Source: an uncultured Flavobacteriaceae bacterium (GTDB lineage: Bacteria; Bacteroidota; Bacteroidia; Flavobacteriales; Flavobacteriaceae). Taken from it: a DNA stretch of 64,000 bases. The notes under the pieces were generated by a model. It was not told the origin of the DNA and did not search any database. It saw only the letters and a program-made list of their open reading frames with translations. Position numbers and translations under genes: made by a program. Positions within the stretch are counted from its first letter, which is position 1. Each line of letters begins with the position of its first letter. The stretch is taken from the NCBI GenBank assembly GCA_947494825.1, contig CANLWN010000007.1, positions 124,001-188,000 on the forward strand, read 5' to 3'. This document shows, piece by piece, positions 34,958-44,671 of the stretch.

Positions 34958-37900
34958 TTAACTTTTTTCCGCAATCCGTAAGATATCCCCAAAAACGCCT
35001 CGCGCCGTTACGGCGGCACCCGCTCCGGCCCCTTGTATCACCAAAGGGTGCTCGCCATAGGACTCTGTATAGATTTCAATGATAGAATCCGATCCCTTTA
35101 CCTGTCCCAGAGCACTTTGGCTGGGCACAGAGATCAATTTAACCTCCAAAATCCCTTTTTCCTGCTGCAGGTCCCCATGTAGATCTCCCACATAACGCAG
35201 CACATGTTTTGGTTTCTGCAGGCGTTTAATTTCATTGAAGGTATCATCCAAAACATTTAAATTGCCAAGGAAATCGGTCACCTCGCCTTTACGCAATATT
35301 TCGGGAATCAGATTTTGTACCTCGATATCCGAAAATTCGTTTTTCAAATCCAACTCCCTGGCCAAGATCAGCAGTTTTCTACCTACGTCATTGCCCGAGA
35401 GGTCCTCTCTGGGATCTGGTTCGGTGAAACCCTTTTTCATGGCCTCCTTAAGGACAAGGGAAAAGGGGACATCCATCTCGGAAAAGGTATTGAATATGTA
35501 GCTCAAAGATCCTGAGAACACCCCCTTGATTCGGGTGATGTTCTCGCCGGACAAATGCAATAGTTTTATGGTATCAATCAACGGTAGTCCCGCCCCCACA
35601 TTGGTTTCGTATAGATATTGTTTTTGACTTTTGGACAATTCTTCCCTGAGCAATCGGTAGTAGTCGTACCGTAGGGTATTGGCAATTTTATTGGAAGACA
35701 CCAGGTCAAAACCGTTTTCCGCGAAATCAAAATAGCGGGCAACAAAATCCTCGCTAGCCGTATTATCAACGGCTATCAAATTTTCCAAATGATGTGTCCT
35801 GGCATAAGCAAAAACATCCTCAACGGTGTATGGAACACCCTCTTTCTGCACCTTCGTTTTCCAATTGGTGCCTATCCCATCTTTGTTCAAAAGCACCTTT
35901 TTGGAGTTTGCAAGGGCAAAAACGTTCAGATGAATACCCTTACGCCTGTCTATGGTATCAGAAGATTTCAGAATTTGATCCAGTAGGGTCCCCCCCACGT
36001 TTCCGTGCCCAAAAATGGCAAGGTTCACTTTTTTTGTAATGCCAAAGATCTGTCCATGCATTACGTTCAACGCTTTGTGCAAATCGGCCTTCCTTACGAC
36101 CAGGCTCACGTTCTTCCCCGAAACCGTATTGTTGAACAGCAAGGGTACGACATGATTTTTTATCAAGGTATTGTAGGGCTTGTGGAAAGTACTCAAATCC
36201 TGGCCCACGATGGAAATGACCGAAACATCCTCTACCACGGTAATGTTATTGATGTCCTTGGTGCGGAAGTCATTTTCGAATTCCGACTCCAGCTCCGCCC
36301 TCCCCTTTTCGGCCTTGTCTGCATCGACCACCAAACCTATTCCCCTTTCGGAGGATCCCTGGGAAATAATGCCCACATTAATATTGTTTCTGCCCAACAC
36401 CTTAAAGATGCGTGCATCTACCCCAACCTTTCCCAAAAGGCCCCTACCCTCCAAGTTGATGAGGGCCATATGGTCTATGACCGACAAGGATTTGATGCCT
36501 TCCTTGTTTGATTTGGCACTGATCAAGGTACCCTCATTATCATCATTAAAGGTATTGAGGATACGGAGCGGGATATTTTTTTCGATCAAGGGAATAATCG
36601 TTTTTGCATGCAAAATGTTAGCCCCAAAGGTGGCCAGTTCATTGGCCTCGCTATAGGACAGTTCCGAAATACGTCGAGCCTCGGACACCAACTCGGGATT
36701 GGCCGTAAAAATACCATCTACATGCGTGTAATTCTGTAGTTCTTCCGCATCCAAAAAATTAGCGACCAGGGCCGCCGTATAATTGCTTCCATTCCTACCC
36801 AGTGTGGTGGTCTCATTATTTCTGTTGGAGGCGATGAAGCCCGTAACAATAGGTACGCAGTCTGTATCCAGTTTGGAAAAAGCGGTCACTATATTTTCCT
36901 TGGAGAGCGCTTCCAAAACTTGGGCGTCCCCAAAGGTGGTATCTGTTTTTAGTAGGTTCCTCGCGTCTATGGACTGGGCCTTTATCCCCTTTCCTATCAA
37001 TAATTTGGTTATCAGCTTGGCCGAGATTAATTCGCCATACGCCAGTACCTGATCCTTAATTTTGGAACTGTAATCCCCTAAAAGGGCCACCCCTTCAAGT
37101 AGCTTGGCCAATGCAGCAAACTCTTTGGAAAGGTTCACATTTTTAAAGGAGTGTTTCTGGTACTTTTCAAAGACCTCAAAATCTGCTCGATAGTTGGCTC
37201 CCTGTGCTGCTTGTTCCAATATGGATTCCAATTGGTCCGTTGCATTTTCCCTGGCCGACAGGACCACCACAATTTTTTCTCCCTTTCCTACCTTATCCGA
37301 GATTATTTTTAATACCCGCTCTATTCCCTCGCCGTTGGAGAGTGACTTTCCTCCAAATTTCAAGACTTTGACGCGCTGGGTCTTCCCATTTTGATCAAAA
37401 ATGCCTTTGAGGAGGTTCTGCATCTGTTCAAACTCGATCAAAAAAGCGTCGTGACCATGTAAGGATTGGATCTCCCCATAAGTAACATTGCTATTGGCCT
37501 GTGCCAATCGCTTAAAGGTTTCTTTGTTCTCTTTGGCTGTAAAAAAAAGGTCCGAATCCACGCCTACAATGTGAATATTGGTATTGCTCTGTTGCAATTG
37601 GTTGAACGCTTGTTCTCCCTGTCTGCTAACATCAATGGTCTTTAGCAGCTGGTTCATTAGCTTATAGGCAGATAACTGAAAGCGCTCCTGCAGCTTTTCT
37701 CCGTGGTGCAAAAGCCAACTTTCTACATTGAAAACCTGAAGTTCCTCGTTTGTGGTACGCTGAAAACGTTCCTTGAACGATTCTGGTGTCCTATAGCAAA
37801 GCATAGCGTGCATACGGGCGTCATGCACGGGCTGCTTGGAGTTTGTCAAAAACTGTTCCTGGATCTGACAGTTGGCAATCAGCCAATCCGTGGATTTCCA

Positions 37901-38344
37901 GTCTGAGGCCACAGGAATCAAATGTTGGATCAAATTAGGGTTCAGGGCAGCCATCTCCCAGGCAATTCCTCCCCCAAGAGATCCCCCGATTACGGCGAAC
38001 AGCCTTTCGATCTCCAGTTCCTTTAAGCCCTGTAAAAAGATTTTGGCAATATCTTGGGCCACAAAATCCTTGTAGTTTTCTATGACGAAACTATCATAGC
38101 CATTCCCAGGTATATTAAAAGCCAAAACCGTGTATTTTTTGGTATCGATACACTTCCCGTCGCCCACTAGGGAAGACCACCAACCGGTTTTTCCGGTAAC
38201 ATCGGAGTTTCCGGTAAGCGCATGGTTCACCAAAACAATAGGGGCAGAGTGAAGTGGCTTCCCAAATAGTTGGTAGGACAACGAAATTTCTTGTGAGACC
38301 CCGCTTACCGTGGTATAGTTTTCTATATGTATATGATGTAGCAT
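34958..38344 (-). CDS. thrA: Trifunctional fusion: homoserine O-acetyltransferase (MetX) - aspartokinase - homoserine dehydrogenase
   Basis: A 1128-residue fusion. Residues about 1-320 are a MetX-type alpha/beta hydrolase (NHALTGNSDV, FNIPGNGYDSF, nucleophile in GGSLGGGIA, catalytic His in HGHDAFLIEF). About 326-620 are aspartokinase (KVLKFGGKSL, GRNGSNYTAALVA), then two ACT-like regulatory segments to about 765, and about 770-1128 homoserine dehydrogenase (LAIFGHGNVGG, GVFSGSLSYIFN, DLSGNDVGRK). It thus joins steps 1 and 3 of the aspartate pathway to the acylation of homoserine, committing flux to methionine; aspartate semialdehyde dehydrogenase is not included. Second gene behind the SAM-I riboswitch, 57 bp after metY. 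Confidence 0.93.
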   Translation of the reverse strand: MLHHIHIENYTTVSGVSQEISLSYQLFGKPLHSAPIVLVNHALTGNSDVTGKTGWWSSLVGDGKCIDTKKYTVLAFNIPGNGYDSFVIENYKDFVAQDIAKIFLQGLKELEIERLFAVIGGSLGGGIAWEMAALNPNLIQHLIPVASDWKSTDWLIANCQIQEQFLTNSKQPVHDARMHAMLCYRTPESFKERFQRTTNEELQVFNVESWLLHHGEKLQERFQLSAYKLMNQLLKTIDVSRQGEQAFNQLQQSNTNIHIVGVDSDLFFTAKENKETFKRLAQANSNVTYGEIQSLHGHDAFLIEFEQMQNLLKGIFDQNGKTQRVKVLKFGGKSLSNGEGIERVLKIISDKVGKGEKIVVVLSARENATDQLESILEQAAQGANYRADFEVFEKYQKHSFKNVNLSKEFAALAKLLEGVALLGDYSSKIKDQVLAYGELISAKLITKLLIGKGIKAQSIDARNLLKTDTTFGDAQVLEALSKENIVTAFSKLDTDCVPIVTGFIASNRNNETTTLGRNGSNYTAALVANFLDAEELQNYTHVDGIFTANPELVSEARRISELSYSEANELATFGANILHAKTIIPLIEKNIPLRILNTFNDDNEGTLISAKSNKEGIKSLSVIDHMALINLEGRGLLGKVGVDARIFKVLGRNNINVGIISQGSSERGIGLVVDADKAEKGRAELESEFENDFRTKDINNITVVEDVSVISIVGQDLSTFHKPYNTLIKNHVVPLLFNNTVSGKNVSLVVRKADLHKALNVMHGQIFGITKKVNLAIFGHGNVGGTLLDQILKSSDTIDRRKGIHLNVFALANSKKVLLNKDGIGTNWKTKVQKEGVPYTVEDVFAYARTHHLENLIAVDNTASEDFVARYFDFAENGFDLVSSNKIANTLRYDYYRLLREELSKSQKQYLYETNVGAGLPLIDTIKLLHLSGENITRIKGVFSGSLSYIFNTFSEMDVPFSLVLKEAMKKGFTEPDPREDLSGNDVGRKLLILARELDLKNEFSDIEVQNLIPEILRKGEVTDFLGNLNVLDDTFNEIKRLQKPKHVLRYVGDLHGDLQQEKGILEVKLISVPSQSALGQVKGSDSIIEIYTESYGEHPLVIQGAGAGAAVTARGVFGDILRIAEKS

Positions 38345-38401
38345 AGATTCCTCAAAACGGTCATAAAAATTCCGTACCTCACGTACGGGTGTGGCACTGG
38401 C

Positions 38402-39694
38402 TTAGGCCAGTACGGATTTATCAATTAAGGCAAAAGCCTGTTCCAGATCGGCCTTTAAATCATCCAAGTTCTCCAGCCCTACGGACAAACGTATCAGATC
38501 CTGTGTAACTCCGGTAGACTCTTGAGCCGCCTCATCCAGTTGCTGGTGGGTGGTGCTGGCCGGATGGATAATCAAGGATTTGGTATCGCCTATATTGGCC
38601 AGGAGCGAGAATATCTTGGTTTCATCCGCGATTTTTTTGGCCGATTCAAAACCGCCTTTCACTCCAAAGGTCACCAGGCTGCTTTGCCCATGGGGCAGAT
38701 ACTTCTTGGCCAGGGCATTATATTTACTGGATTCCAGTCCCGGGTAATTTACCCAGGTCACTTCCTCCTTGGTCTGTAACCATTTTGCCAGTTCCAGGGC
38801 GTTCTCGCTGTGCCTTTTCATCCGTACCTCCAAAGTTTCCAGACCTTGTATAATTTGGAAGGTATTGAACGGACTAAGACATGCACCATAGTCCCGTAGA
38901 CCTTCTATCCGTACCTTGGCAATAAAGGCCGCAGGGCCCAGGGCTTCGTGGTACACTAGCCCATGATACCCAGGGGAGGGTTCCGTAAACTCCGGGAACT
39001 TTCCATTGGCCCAATTAAAGGTGCCTGCATCAATGACCGCTCCACCTAGGGCCGTTCCGTTCCCATTGATGTACTTGGTAAGCGAATGTATCACAATATT
39101 GGCGCCATGGGCTATAGGGTTCAAAAGTGCCGGGCTGGCCACCGTATTGTCCACTATAAAGGGAACTTCTGCTATTACGGCTTCCGTGGAAATTGCCTTG
39201 AGGTCCAGCACATCCAGTTTCGGATTTCCCAACGCTTCCACAAAAAAGGCCCTGGTGTTGTCCTGAACGGCCTTGCTAAAATTTGAGGGGTCGGAAGGAT
39301 CTACAAAGGTGGTGGTAATTCCCAAACGGGGCAGGGTAACGCTCAACAGATTGTAGGTTCCGCCGTACAAGCTATTGGAAGCCACAATATGATCCCCCGC
39401 CTTCAACAACACCAAAAGTGCTGTAGCGGTCGCCGCCGTACCCGAGGAAGTGACCACAGAGGCAATACCGCCTTCCAGAGCAGCTAAGCGTTGTTCCAAT
39501 ATATCATTGGTGGGGTTGTTGATCCTGGTATATATATTTCCGGTTTCCGCCAAGGAAAATAAATTGGCGGCATGATCCGCACTGTCGAACACATAGGCCG
39601 TACTTTGGTATATGGGCACTGCCCGTGTTCCACCATTTAAGGTAGTATCGTGGCCTGCATGCAACGCATTGGTAGAAAATTTCTGATCACTCAT
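38402..39694 (-). CDS. metY: O-acetylhomoserine sulfhydrylase
   Basis: A 430-residue PLP enzyme that makes homocysteine from O-acetylhomoserine and sulfide. The PLP lysine is in IHSLTKYINGNGTALGG, typical of MetY; the YTRINNPTNDILEQRLAALEGG segment and the insertion around FPEFTEPSPGYHG are further MetY features and explain its greater length than MetZ. It is the first gene behind the SAM-I riboswitch, followed by the MetX-AK-HSD fusion that makes its substrate. Confidence 0.95.
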   Translation of the reverse strand: MSDQKFSTNALHAGHDTTLNGGTRAVPIYQSTAYVFDSADHAANLFSLAETGNIYTRINNPTNDILEQRLAALEGGIASVVTSSGTAATATALLVLLKAGDHIVASNSLYGGTYNLLSVTLPRLGITTTFVDPSDPSNFSKAVQDNTRAFFVEALGNPKLDVLDLKAISTEAVIAEVPFIVDNTVASPALLNPIAHGANIVIHSLTKYINGNGTALGGAVIDAGTFNWANGKFPEFTEPSPGYHGLVYHEALGPAAFIAKVRIEGLRDYGACLSPFNTFQIIQGLETLEVRMKRHSENALELAKWLQTKEEVTWVNYPGLESSKYNALAKKYLPHGQSSLVTFGVKGGFESAKKIADETKIFSLLANIGDTKSLIIHPASTTHQQLDEAAQESTGVTQDLIRLSVGLENLDDLKADLEQAFALIDKSVLA

Positions 39695-39786
39695 GACTTT
39701 TGTTTTTTAATTTCACAATTCCTTAAATACAAAGTCAAACCCTCAATGCAACGGCTGCAACAGGTAAAATCAAAAAGTTAAAAAGA

Positions 39787-39809
39787 AAGAAAAATTACGG
39801 AGGTAATTC
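39787..39809 (-). terminator. Putative expression-platform terminator of the metY riboswitch
   Basis: After the aptamer, minus-strand AATTAC-CTCC-GTAATT is followed by TTTCTTTCTTTTT. The stem is short and A/T-rich. The P1 3' strand can also join a competing AGATA/TATCT hairpin. Likely a transcriptional switch. Confidence 0.5.
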
Positions 39810-39815
39810 AGATAT

Positions 39816-39934
39816 GTTATCTATTCCCATATACCGGGATAGAATTTAGCACCTTCTCCGTTCCCGAAAGCTATCGGTAAACAAAGGGTTGCTAAGGCTT
39901 CATAGGGTCTATTCCCTCCACCTTTCTTGATAAC
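39816..39934 (-). ncRNA. SAM-I (S-box) riboswitch upstream of metY-metX/thrA-metZ
   Basis: The minus strand carries the S-box core: P1 strands GTTATC (39934-39929) and GATAAC (39821-39816), AAGAAAGGTGGAGGGAATAG, a GAAGCCTTAGCAACC core and GGTGCTA, followed by ATTCTATCCCGG. The P3 arm differs from the metH copy (GATAGCTTTCGGG region), as expected for independent copies of one aptamer class. It places the whole homocysteine-forming operon under SAM control. Confidence 0.95.
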
Positions 39935-39964
39935 CATTCAATATGTGTTTGAACTTTAACGCTA

Positions 39965-39972
39965 CAAATATA
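39965..39972 (-). promoter_or_regulatory. Candidate -7 element of the metY riboswitch transcript
   Basis: Minus-strand TATATTTG matches TAnnTTTG; the predicted start near 39958 is about 24 nt before riboswitch P1. No clear -33 TTG. Confidence 0.42.
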
Positions 39973-40012
39973 GCTACGGAAAATTTTAATTTCCTAATCT
40001 TTTTGGGAAAAA

Positions 40013-41269
40013 TTACAAATTGAAAGCCGATTTCACCTGGTCCACGGCATCGAGCTTCTCCCAGGTAAACAATTCTACCTCTTTTTCAATCCTTCCGTTA
40101 TAGGGCGATTCAAAAACCTTATTGACCGTTTGGGGCTGCTTCCCCATGTGTCCATAGGCCGCAGATTCCAAATAAATAGGGTTTCGAAGTTTTAAGCGCT
40201 CCTCAATCGCAAAAGGTCGCATATCGAACAACTGCGCCACTTTTTTTGCAATCTCCCCATCGCTGAGTTCCACGTTTGCCGTTCCATAGGTATCCACAAA
40301 TATAGAGGTGGGTTCTACCATGCCAATGGCATAGCTTACCTGGACCAAAATTTCGTCGGCCACCCCTGCAGCCACCAGATTCTTTGCGGCATGGCGTGTG
40401 GCATAGGCAGCACTTCGATCTACCTTGCTCGGATCCTTTCCGCTAAAGGCTCCTCCGCCATGGGCGCCTTTTCCACCATAGGTATCCACGATGATTTTTC
40501 TTCCTGTTAAGCCAGTATCTCCATGGGGACCGCCAATGACAAACTTGCCGGTAGGGTTAATATGGTATTTGATGTTGCCATTAAAAAGTTGCTGAACATA
40601 GTCGGGAAATTGGGCAATTACTTTTGGCATCAGAATACTCACGATATCTTCCTTGATTTTCAGGAGCATTTTAGCATCATCAGTATCAAAATCGTCATGC
40701 TGCGTAGAGACCACAATGGTATCTATGCGTTGGGGTACATTATCATCGGAATATTCAATGGTTACCTGGGCCTTGGCATCTGGTCTTAAATAATCGATTT
40801 GATCCTGCGCCCTTCGCAAGTCGGCCAGCCCTTGCAATATTTTATGGGAAATATCAAGGGCCAAGGGCATATAGTTCTCTGTTTCCTTGGTGGCATACCC
40901 GAACATCATACCCTGGTCTCCCGCTCCCTGATCTTCCTTGGCACCTCTGTCCACACCCTGGTTGATATCTTGTGACTGCTCATGGATCAAGGAAATTATG
41001 CCACAGGAATCCCCGCTAAACTGATATTCGCCTTTGGTGTACCCAATATTGTTGATTACTTCCCTGGTAATCTGCTGAACATCCAAATAGGTGGCACTCT
41101 TAACTTCACCGGCCAACACCACCTGGCCTGTGGTGACCAAGGTTTCACAAGCTACCTTGCTTTCCGGATCAAATGCCAGAAAATTATCCAATAAGGCATC
41201 GCTTATCTGGTCCGCAATTTTATCGGGATGTCCTTCGCTCACAGACTCCGAAGTAAATAAATATGCCAT
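40013..41269 (-). CDS. metK: S-adenosylmethionine synthetase
   Basis: A 418-residue enzyme that makes SAM from methionine and ATP. Signatures: SEGHPDKIADQISDALLD at the N-terminus, the GAGDQGMMFGYA motif, and GGGAFSGKDPSKVDRSAAY. It is somewhat longer than the usual 380-400 residues, owing to an insertion after IIVVS/QHDD and at the C-terminus. It is transcribed alone toward the metY operon, with a leader of about 160 nt that contains a SAM-II-like aptamer, so the enzyme appears to be repressed by its own product. Confidence 0.97.
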   Translation of the reverse strand: MAYLFTSESVSEGHPDKIADQISDALLDNFLAFDPESKVACETLVTTGQVVLAGEVKSATYLDVQQITREVINNIGYTKGEYQFSGDSCGIISLIHEQSQDINQGVDRGAKEDQGAGDQGMMFGYATKETENYMPLALDISHKILQGLADLRRAQDQIDYLRPDAKAQVTIEYSDDNVPQRIDTIVVSTQHDDFDTDDAKMLLKIKEDIVSILMPKVIAQFPDYVQQLFNGNIKYHINPTGKFVIGGPHGDTGLTGRKIIVDTYGGKGAHGGGAFSGKDPSKVDRSAAYATRHAAKNLVAAGVADEILVQVSYAIGMVEPTSIFVDTYGTANVELSDGEIAKKVAQLFDMRPFAIEERLKLRNPIYLESAAYGHMGKQPQTVNKVFESPYNGRIEKEVELFTWEKLDAVDQVKSAFNL

Positions 41270-41345
41270 ATACCACTGTTCTTTAGTGTTGAGGGATTTG
41301 ACGAAAAAATTTAAAGAAGTTTACTAGTATGGATATATTCTGTAG

Positions 41346-41420
41346 TAACTGCTTTAGCATTTTTTGGTTCCCTGTTCATGCCCGGGCCAAAGAGGTTGCA
41401 ATCAGTCAAATCCATCCTCT
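41346..41420 (-). ncRNA. Candidate SAM-II riboswitch in the metK leader
   Basis: On the minus strand: P1 AGAGG (41420-41416) with CCTCT (41395-41391) encloses a loop GGATTTGACTGATTGCAA, matching the SAM-II loop pattern GATTT...TTGCA. After an inserted hairpin (TTTGGCCC ... GGGAACCAAA) comes AATGCTAAAG, the conserved 3' core, then CAGTTA (41351-41346), which pairs with loop TGACTG (41408-41403) as the H-type pseudoknot should. SAM-II is known mainly from Alphaproteobacteria and some Bacteroidota. The aptamer ends 77 nt before the metK ATG, farther than in classical cases. Confidence 0.75.
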
Positions 41421-41434
41421 ACACAATTGGTGCA

Positions 41435-41463
41435 CAAAAGTACATATTTATCAAAGAAATCAA
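41435..41463 (-). promoter_or_regulatory. metK promoter (TTG-N18-TACTTTTG)
   Basis: Minus strand TTG (41463-41461), 18-bp spacer and TACTTTTG (41442-41435) fit the consensus exactly. Expected start near 41428, about eight nucleotides before P1 of the SAM-II-like aptamer, which supports a structured leader. Confidence 0.6.
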
Positions 41464-41582
41464 AATCAAAAAAAAGAATTTGTTCGTGGTATTTCAACAA
41501 CTATTTTTTTCTCTTACACCAGATACTTGTATATTGTACGCCCAACCAAAATTTGATACCGACCAACAATTAATAGTACCAT

Positions 41583-42197
41583 ATGCATATTGCCGTTGCT
41601 GGAAATATAGGAGCCGGAAAAACCACTTTGACCAAATTGCTTGCCAAACACTACAAATGGGAGGCCCATTTTGAGGATGTTGTTGACAATCCCTATTTGG
41701 ATGATTTTTATAACCAAATGGAACGCTGGAGTTTTAATCTCCAAATTTACTTCCTTAACAGTAGGTACCGGCAAATCCTGCAGATACGCGAAAGTGGCAA
41801 GAATATTATCCAGGACAGGACCATTTATGAGGACGCCCATATCTTTGCGCCCAACTTACATGCCATGGGACTTATGACCAATCGGGATTTTAACAACTAT
41901 TCCAGTCTTTTTGACCTGATGGAGAGTTTGGTACAACCTCCCGATCTGCTCATCTACCTCAGAAGTTCCATTCCCAATCTGGTAAGCCAGATCCACAAAC
42001 GTGGTAGGGAGTATGAAAATACGATTTCCATAGATTATTTGAGCAGGCTGAACGAACGTTACGAAGCCTGGGTACACGGTTATGAAAAAGGCAATCTGTT
42101 GGTCATTGATGTGGACCGCCTGGATTTTGTGGACAATCCCGAACACCTAGGGGAAGTCATCAACAAGATCGACGCCGAAATCAACGGCCTTTTTTAA
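41583..42197 (+). CDS. Deoxynucleoside kinase
   Basis: A 204-residue P-loop kinase of the dNK/dGK family that phosphorylates deoxyribonucleosides for salvage. P-loop GNIGAGKTTLTKLLA (about residues 7-21), ERWSFNLQIYFL substrate helix, DRTIYEDAHIFA (the DRS/ERS-like motif), and lid region SQIHKRGREYE. It is monocistronic, divergent from metK and convergent with hppA. The base specificity cannot be read directly. Confidence 0.92.
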   Translation: MHIAVAGNIGAGKTTLTKLLAKHYKWEAHFEDVVDNPYLDDFYNQMERWSFNLQIYFLNSRYRQILQIRESGKNIIQDRTIYEDAHIFAPNLHAMGLMTNRDFNNYSSLFDLMESLVQPPDLLIYLRSSIPNLVSQIHKRGREYENTISIDYLSRLNERYEAWVHGYEKGNLLVIDVDRLDFVDNPEHLGEVINKIDAEINGLF

Positions 42198-42293
42198 TTC
42201 CCCTCTTGGCTTAAACGGTGGGTTTTCCGTAATTTTTTCTTTTTATTCCATTAGGCATTGGTCCCTACTATGTCCTAATTTTTATACATAGAA

Positions 42294-42324
42294 AAAGGGA
42301 GCCAATGTTGCCATAGCTCCCTTT
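42294..42324. terminator. Bidirectional terminator between the dNK gene and hppA
   Basis: AAAGGGAGC and GCTCCCTTT form a perfect 9-bp stem with a 13-nt loop between the convergent gene ends; T-rich on both exits. Confidence 0.85.
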
Positions 42325-42344
42325 CCAAAAAGTTTGTTGTTTCC

Positions 42345-44618
42345 TTATTTCCTTTCCTCCATCGCGGCAGCATAGCTGATGGTAGTATCTTCCGTTTCGG
42401 AATGCTGTATTTTGGTTTCTAGTTGGATTTTCTCAGTGGCATTTTCGGCCGTTCCTGTTTCGTCCTCGGTATGTCCTCCCAAAATTGGGGCGATGACCAG
42501 ACCTACCAAACAAGTAAGTTTGATCAGAATGTTCATAGAGGGTCCTGAAGTATCCTTAAATGGATCGCCAACGGTATCACCTGTTACTGCAGCTTTATGG
42601 GCATCAGAGCCTTTATAGGTCATTTCACCATTGATTTCGACACCGGCCTCAAAGGATTTTTTGGCATTGTCCCAGGCACCCCCTGCATTGTTCTGGAAAA
42701 TGGCCCACATGACACCGGATACGCATACCCCTGCCATATAACCTCCCAAAGGTTCTGCCCCAAAGACCAAGCCAATGATAATTGGGGTAATAATGGTAAT
42801 CAGTCCTGGCAATATCATTTCCCTTAAGGCTGCTTTTGTGGAAATATCAACACATTTTGCATATTCTGGTGTTCCGGTACCTTCCATAATTCCCGGTATT
42901 TCCTTGAACTGTCTGCGCACCTCTTGCACCATTTCCATGGCGGCCTTGCCCACGGACTGCATGGCCAATGCCGAAAAGACCACTGGGATCATCCCACCTA
43001 CAAATAGCATGGCCAGTACGTCTGCCTTAAATATGTTTATGCCATCGATTCCTGTAAAGGTCACATAGGCGGCAAACAGGGCCAGGGCGGTCAAGGCAGC
43101 TGAGGCAATGGCGAAACCTTTGCCAACCGCAGCCGTTGTATTGCCTACGGAGTCCAAAATATCAGTACGTTCACGTACCTCAGGGTCCAATTCACTCATT
43201 TCTGCAACTCCGCCTGCGTTATCGGCAATTGGGCCAAAGGCATCTATGGCCAATTGCATGGCCGTGGTGGCCATCATGGCCGACGCCGCAAGGGCCACAC
43301 CGTAAAATCCGGCCAAGGCGTAAGATCCATAGATTGCGGCGGCAAAGAGTATTACCGATGCAAAGGTAGATTTCATCCCAACGGCGAGACCAGCGATGAT
43401 GTTCGTAGCCGCTCCAGTTGAGCTGTTTTTTACGATATCCAATACGGGTTTTTTTCCTAAACTGGTGTAATATGAAGTTACCACAGATATTAAGGCGCCT
43501 ACGGCCAATCCGATACAGGCCGCTCCAAAAACATTGGTAGCGGCAATATCCCGATACCCTTCACCAAAAAACTTCATGCTCATGGTTTCCGGCAACATCC
43601 AATCGATCAAAAACCAGCTGGCCACTAGGGTCAATAGGATGGATGCCCAGTTTCCGGTATCCAATGCCCTTTGTACTTGGGCTTCTTTAGCGCTGTTACT
43701 GGATATTTTTACCAAAAAGGTACCGAGTATGGAGGCCAATATACCCACACCGGCAATAACAATGGGCAAGAGCACAGGGCCCATATTGTTAAAAGCATCC
43801 GTGAATTGTGTGGTGGCCGACATATCCTTTATCAGATAGTTCCCCAACACCATGGAAGCCAGGACGGTGGCGACATAAGAGCCAAAAAGGTCGGCACCCA
43901 TTCCTGCTACATCCCCTACATTATCGCCCACGTTGTCAGCAATGGTGGCCGGGTTACGGGGATCGTCCTCAGGAATACCGGCTTCTACTTTCCCAACAAG
44001 GTCGGCCCCTACATCGGCCGCTTTGGTATAGATTCCTCCACCTACACGGGCGAATAGGGCTATGGATTCCGCTCCCAATGAAAATCCGGCCAGTGCTTCT
44101 AGTGCAATGGTCATTTCAACATAAAAGGAAGCGTCTCCCGTAATGAACATTTTAATGAAAATAAAGAACAATAGGCTTAGTCCCAATACTGCCAAACTTG
44201 CTACACCCAATCCCATAACGGTTCCCCCTCCAAAAGACACTTTTAGCGCCTGAGGAAGACTTGTTTTGGCCGCTTCGGCAGTTCTGGCATTGGCTTCTGT
44301 GGCGATGCGCATGCCTATATTACCGGCAAGGGCAGAAAAAATGGCCCCCAGAATAAAGGCCACGATGATAATCCAATGGGTAGTGGGCACAAAATAGGAG
44401 ATAGCGCCCAAGGCTACGGAAGCAATCACTACAAAGACGGCAAGTAGGCGGTATTCCGCACTTAGAAAGGCCAATGCACCTTCTTTGATCGCCTTGGAGA
44501 TACCTTGCATTTTTTCACTGCCAGCAGGCTGCTTTTTTACCCAGGCCATTTTTACGATCATAAAAAGAAGGCCTAAAACTGCCAATCCTATTGGCACAAA
44601 AATAATATTGGATTCCAT
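42345..44618 (-). CDS. hppA: Membrane-bound ion-translocating pyrophosphatase
   Basis: A 757-residue integral membrane pyrophosphatase with about 16 transmembrane helices that couples PPi hydrolysis to H+ and/or Na+ export. The substrate-binding motif is [21 protein letters not shown] with the [19 protein letters not shown] repeat; a second is near [10 protein letters not shown]. The position that separates K+-dependent (Ala) from K+-independent (Lys) enzymes reads GNTTAA, implying K+ dependence. Proton versus sodium specificity is not decided here. A charged C-terminal tail of about 35 residues extends beyond the last helix. Confidence 0.95.
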   Translation of the reverse strand: MESNIIFVPIGLAVLGLLFMIVKMAWVKKQPAGSEKMQGISKAIKEGALAFLSAEYRLLAVFVVIASVALGAISYFVPTTHWIIIVAFILGAIFSALAGNIGMRIATEANARTAEAAKTSLPQALKVSFGGGTVMGLGVASLAVLGLSLLFFIFIKMFITGDASFYVEMTIALEALAGFSLGAESIALFARVGGGIYTKAADVGADLVGKVEAGIPEDDPRNPATIADNVGDNVGDVAGMGADLFGSYVATVLASMVLGNYLIKDMSATTQFTDAFNNMGPVLLPIVIAGVGILASILGTFLVKISSNSAKEAQVQRALDTGNWASILLTLVASWFLIDWMLPETMSMKFFGEGYRDIAATNVFGAACIGLAVGALISVVTSYYTSLGKKPVLDIVKNSSTGAATNIIAGLAVGMKSTFASVILFAAAIYGSYALAGFYGVALAASAMMATTAMQLAIDAFGPIADNAGGVAEMSELDPEVRERTDILDSVGNTTAAVGKGFAIASAALTALALFAAYVTFTGIDGINIFKADVLAMLFVGGMIPVVFSALAMQSVGKAAMEMVQEVRRQFKEIPGIMEGTGTPEYAKCVDISTKAALREMILPGLITIITPIIIGLVFGAEPLGGYMAGVCVSGVMWAIFQNNAGGAWDNAKKSFEAGVEINGEMTYKGSDAHKAAVTGDTVGDPFKDTSGPSMNILIKLTCLVGLVIAPILGGHTEDETGTAENATEKIQLETKIQHSETEDTTISYAAAMEERK

Positions 44619-44671
44619 ATGTTCTTCTGTTAATTATTTAGCTGGGCAAAAGTAGTGAAATCATACAGAAT

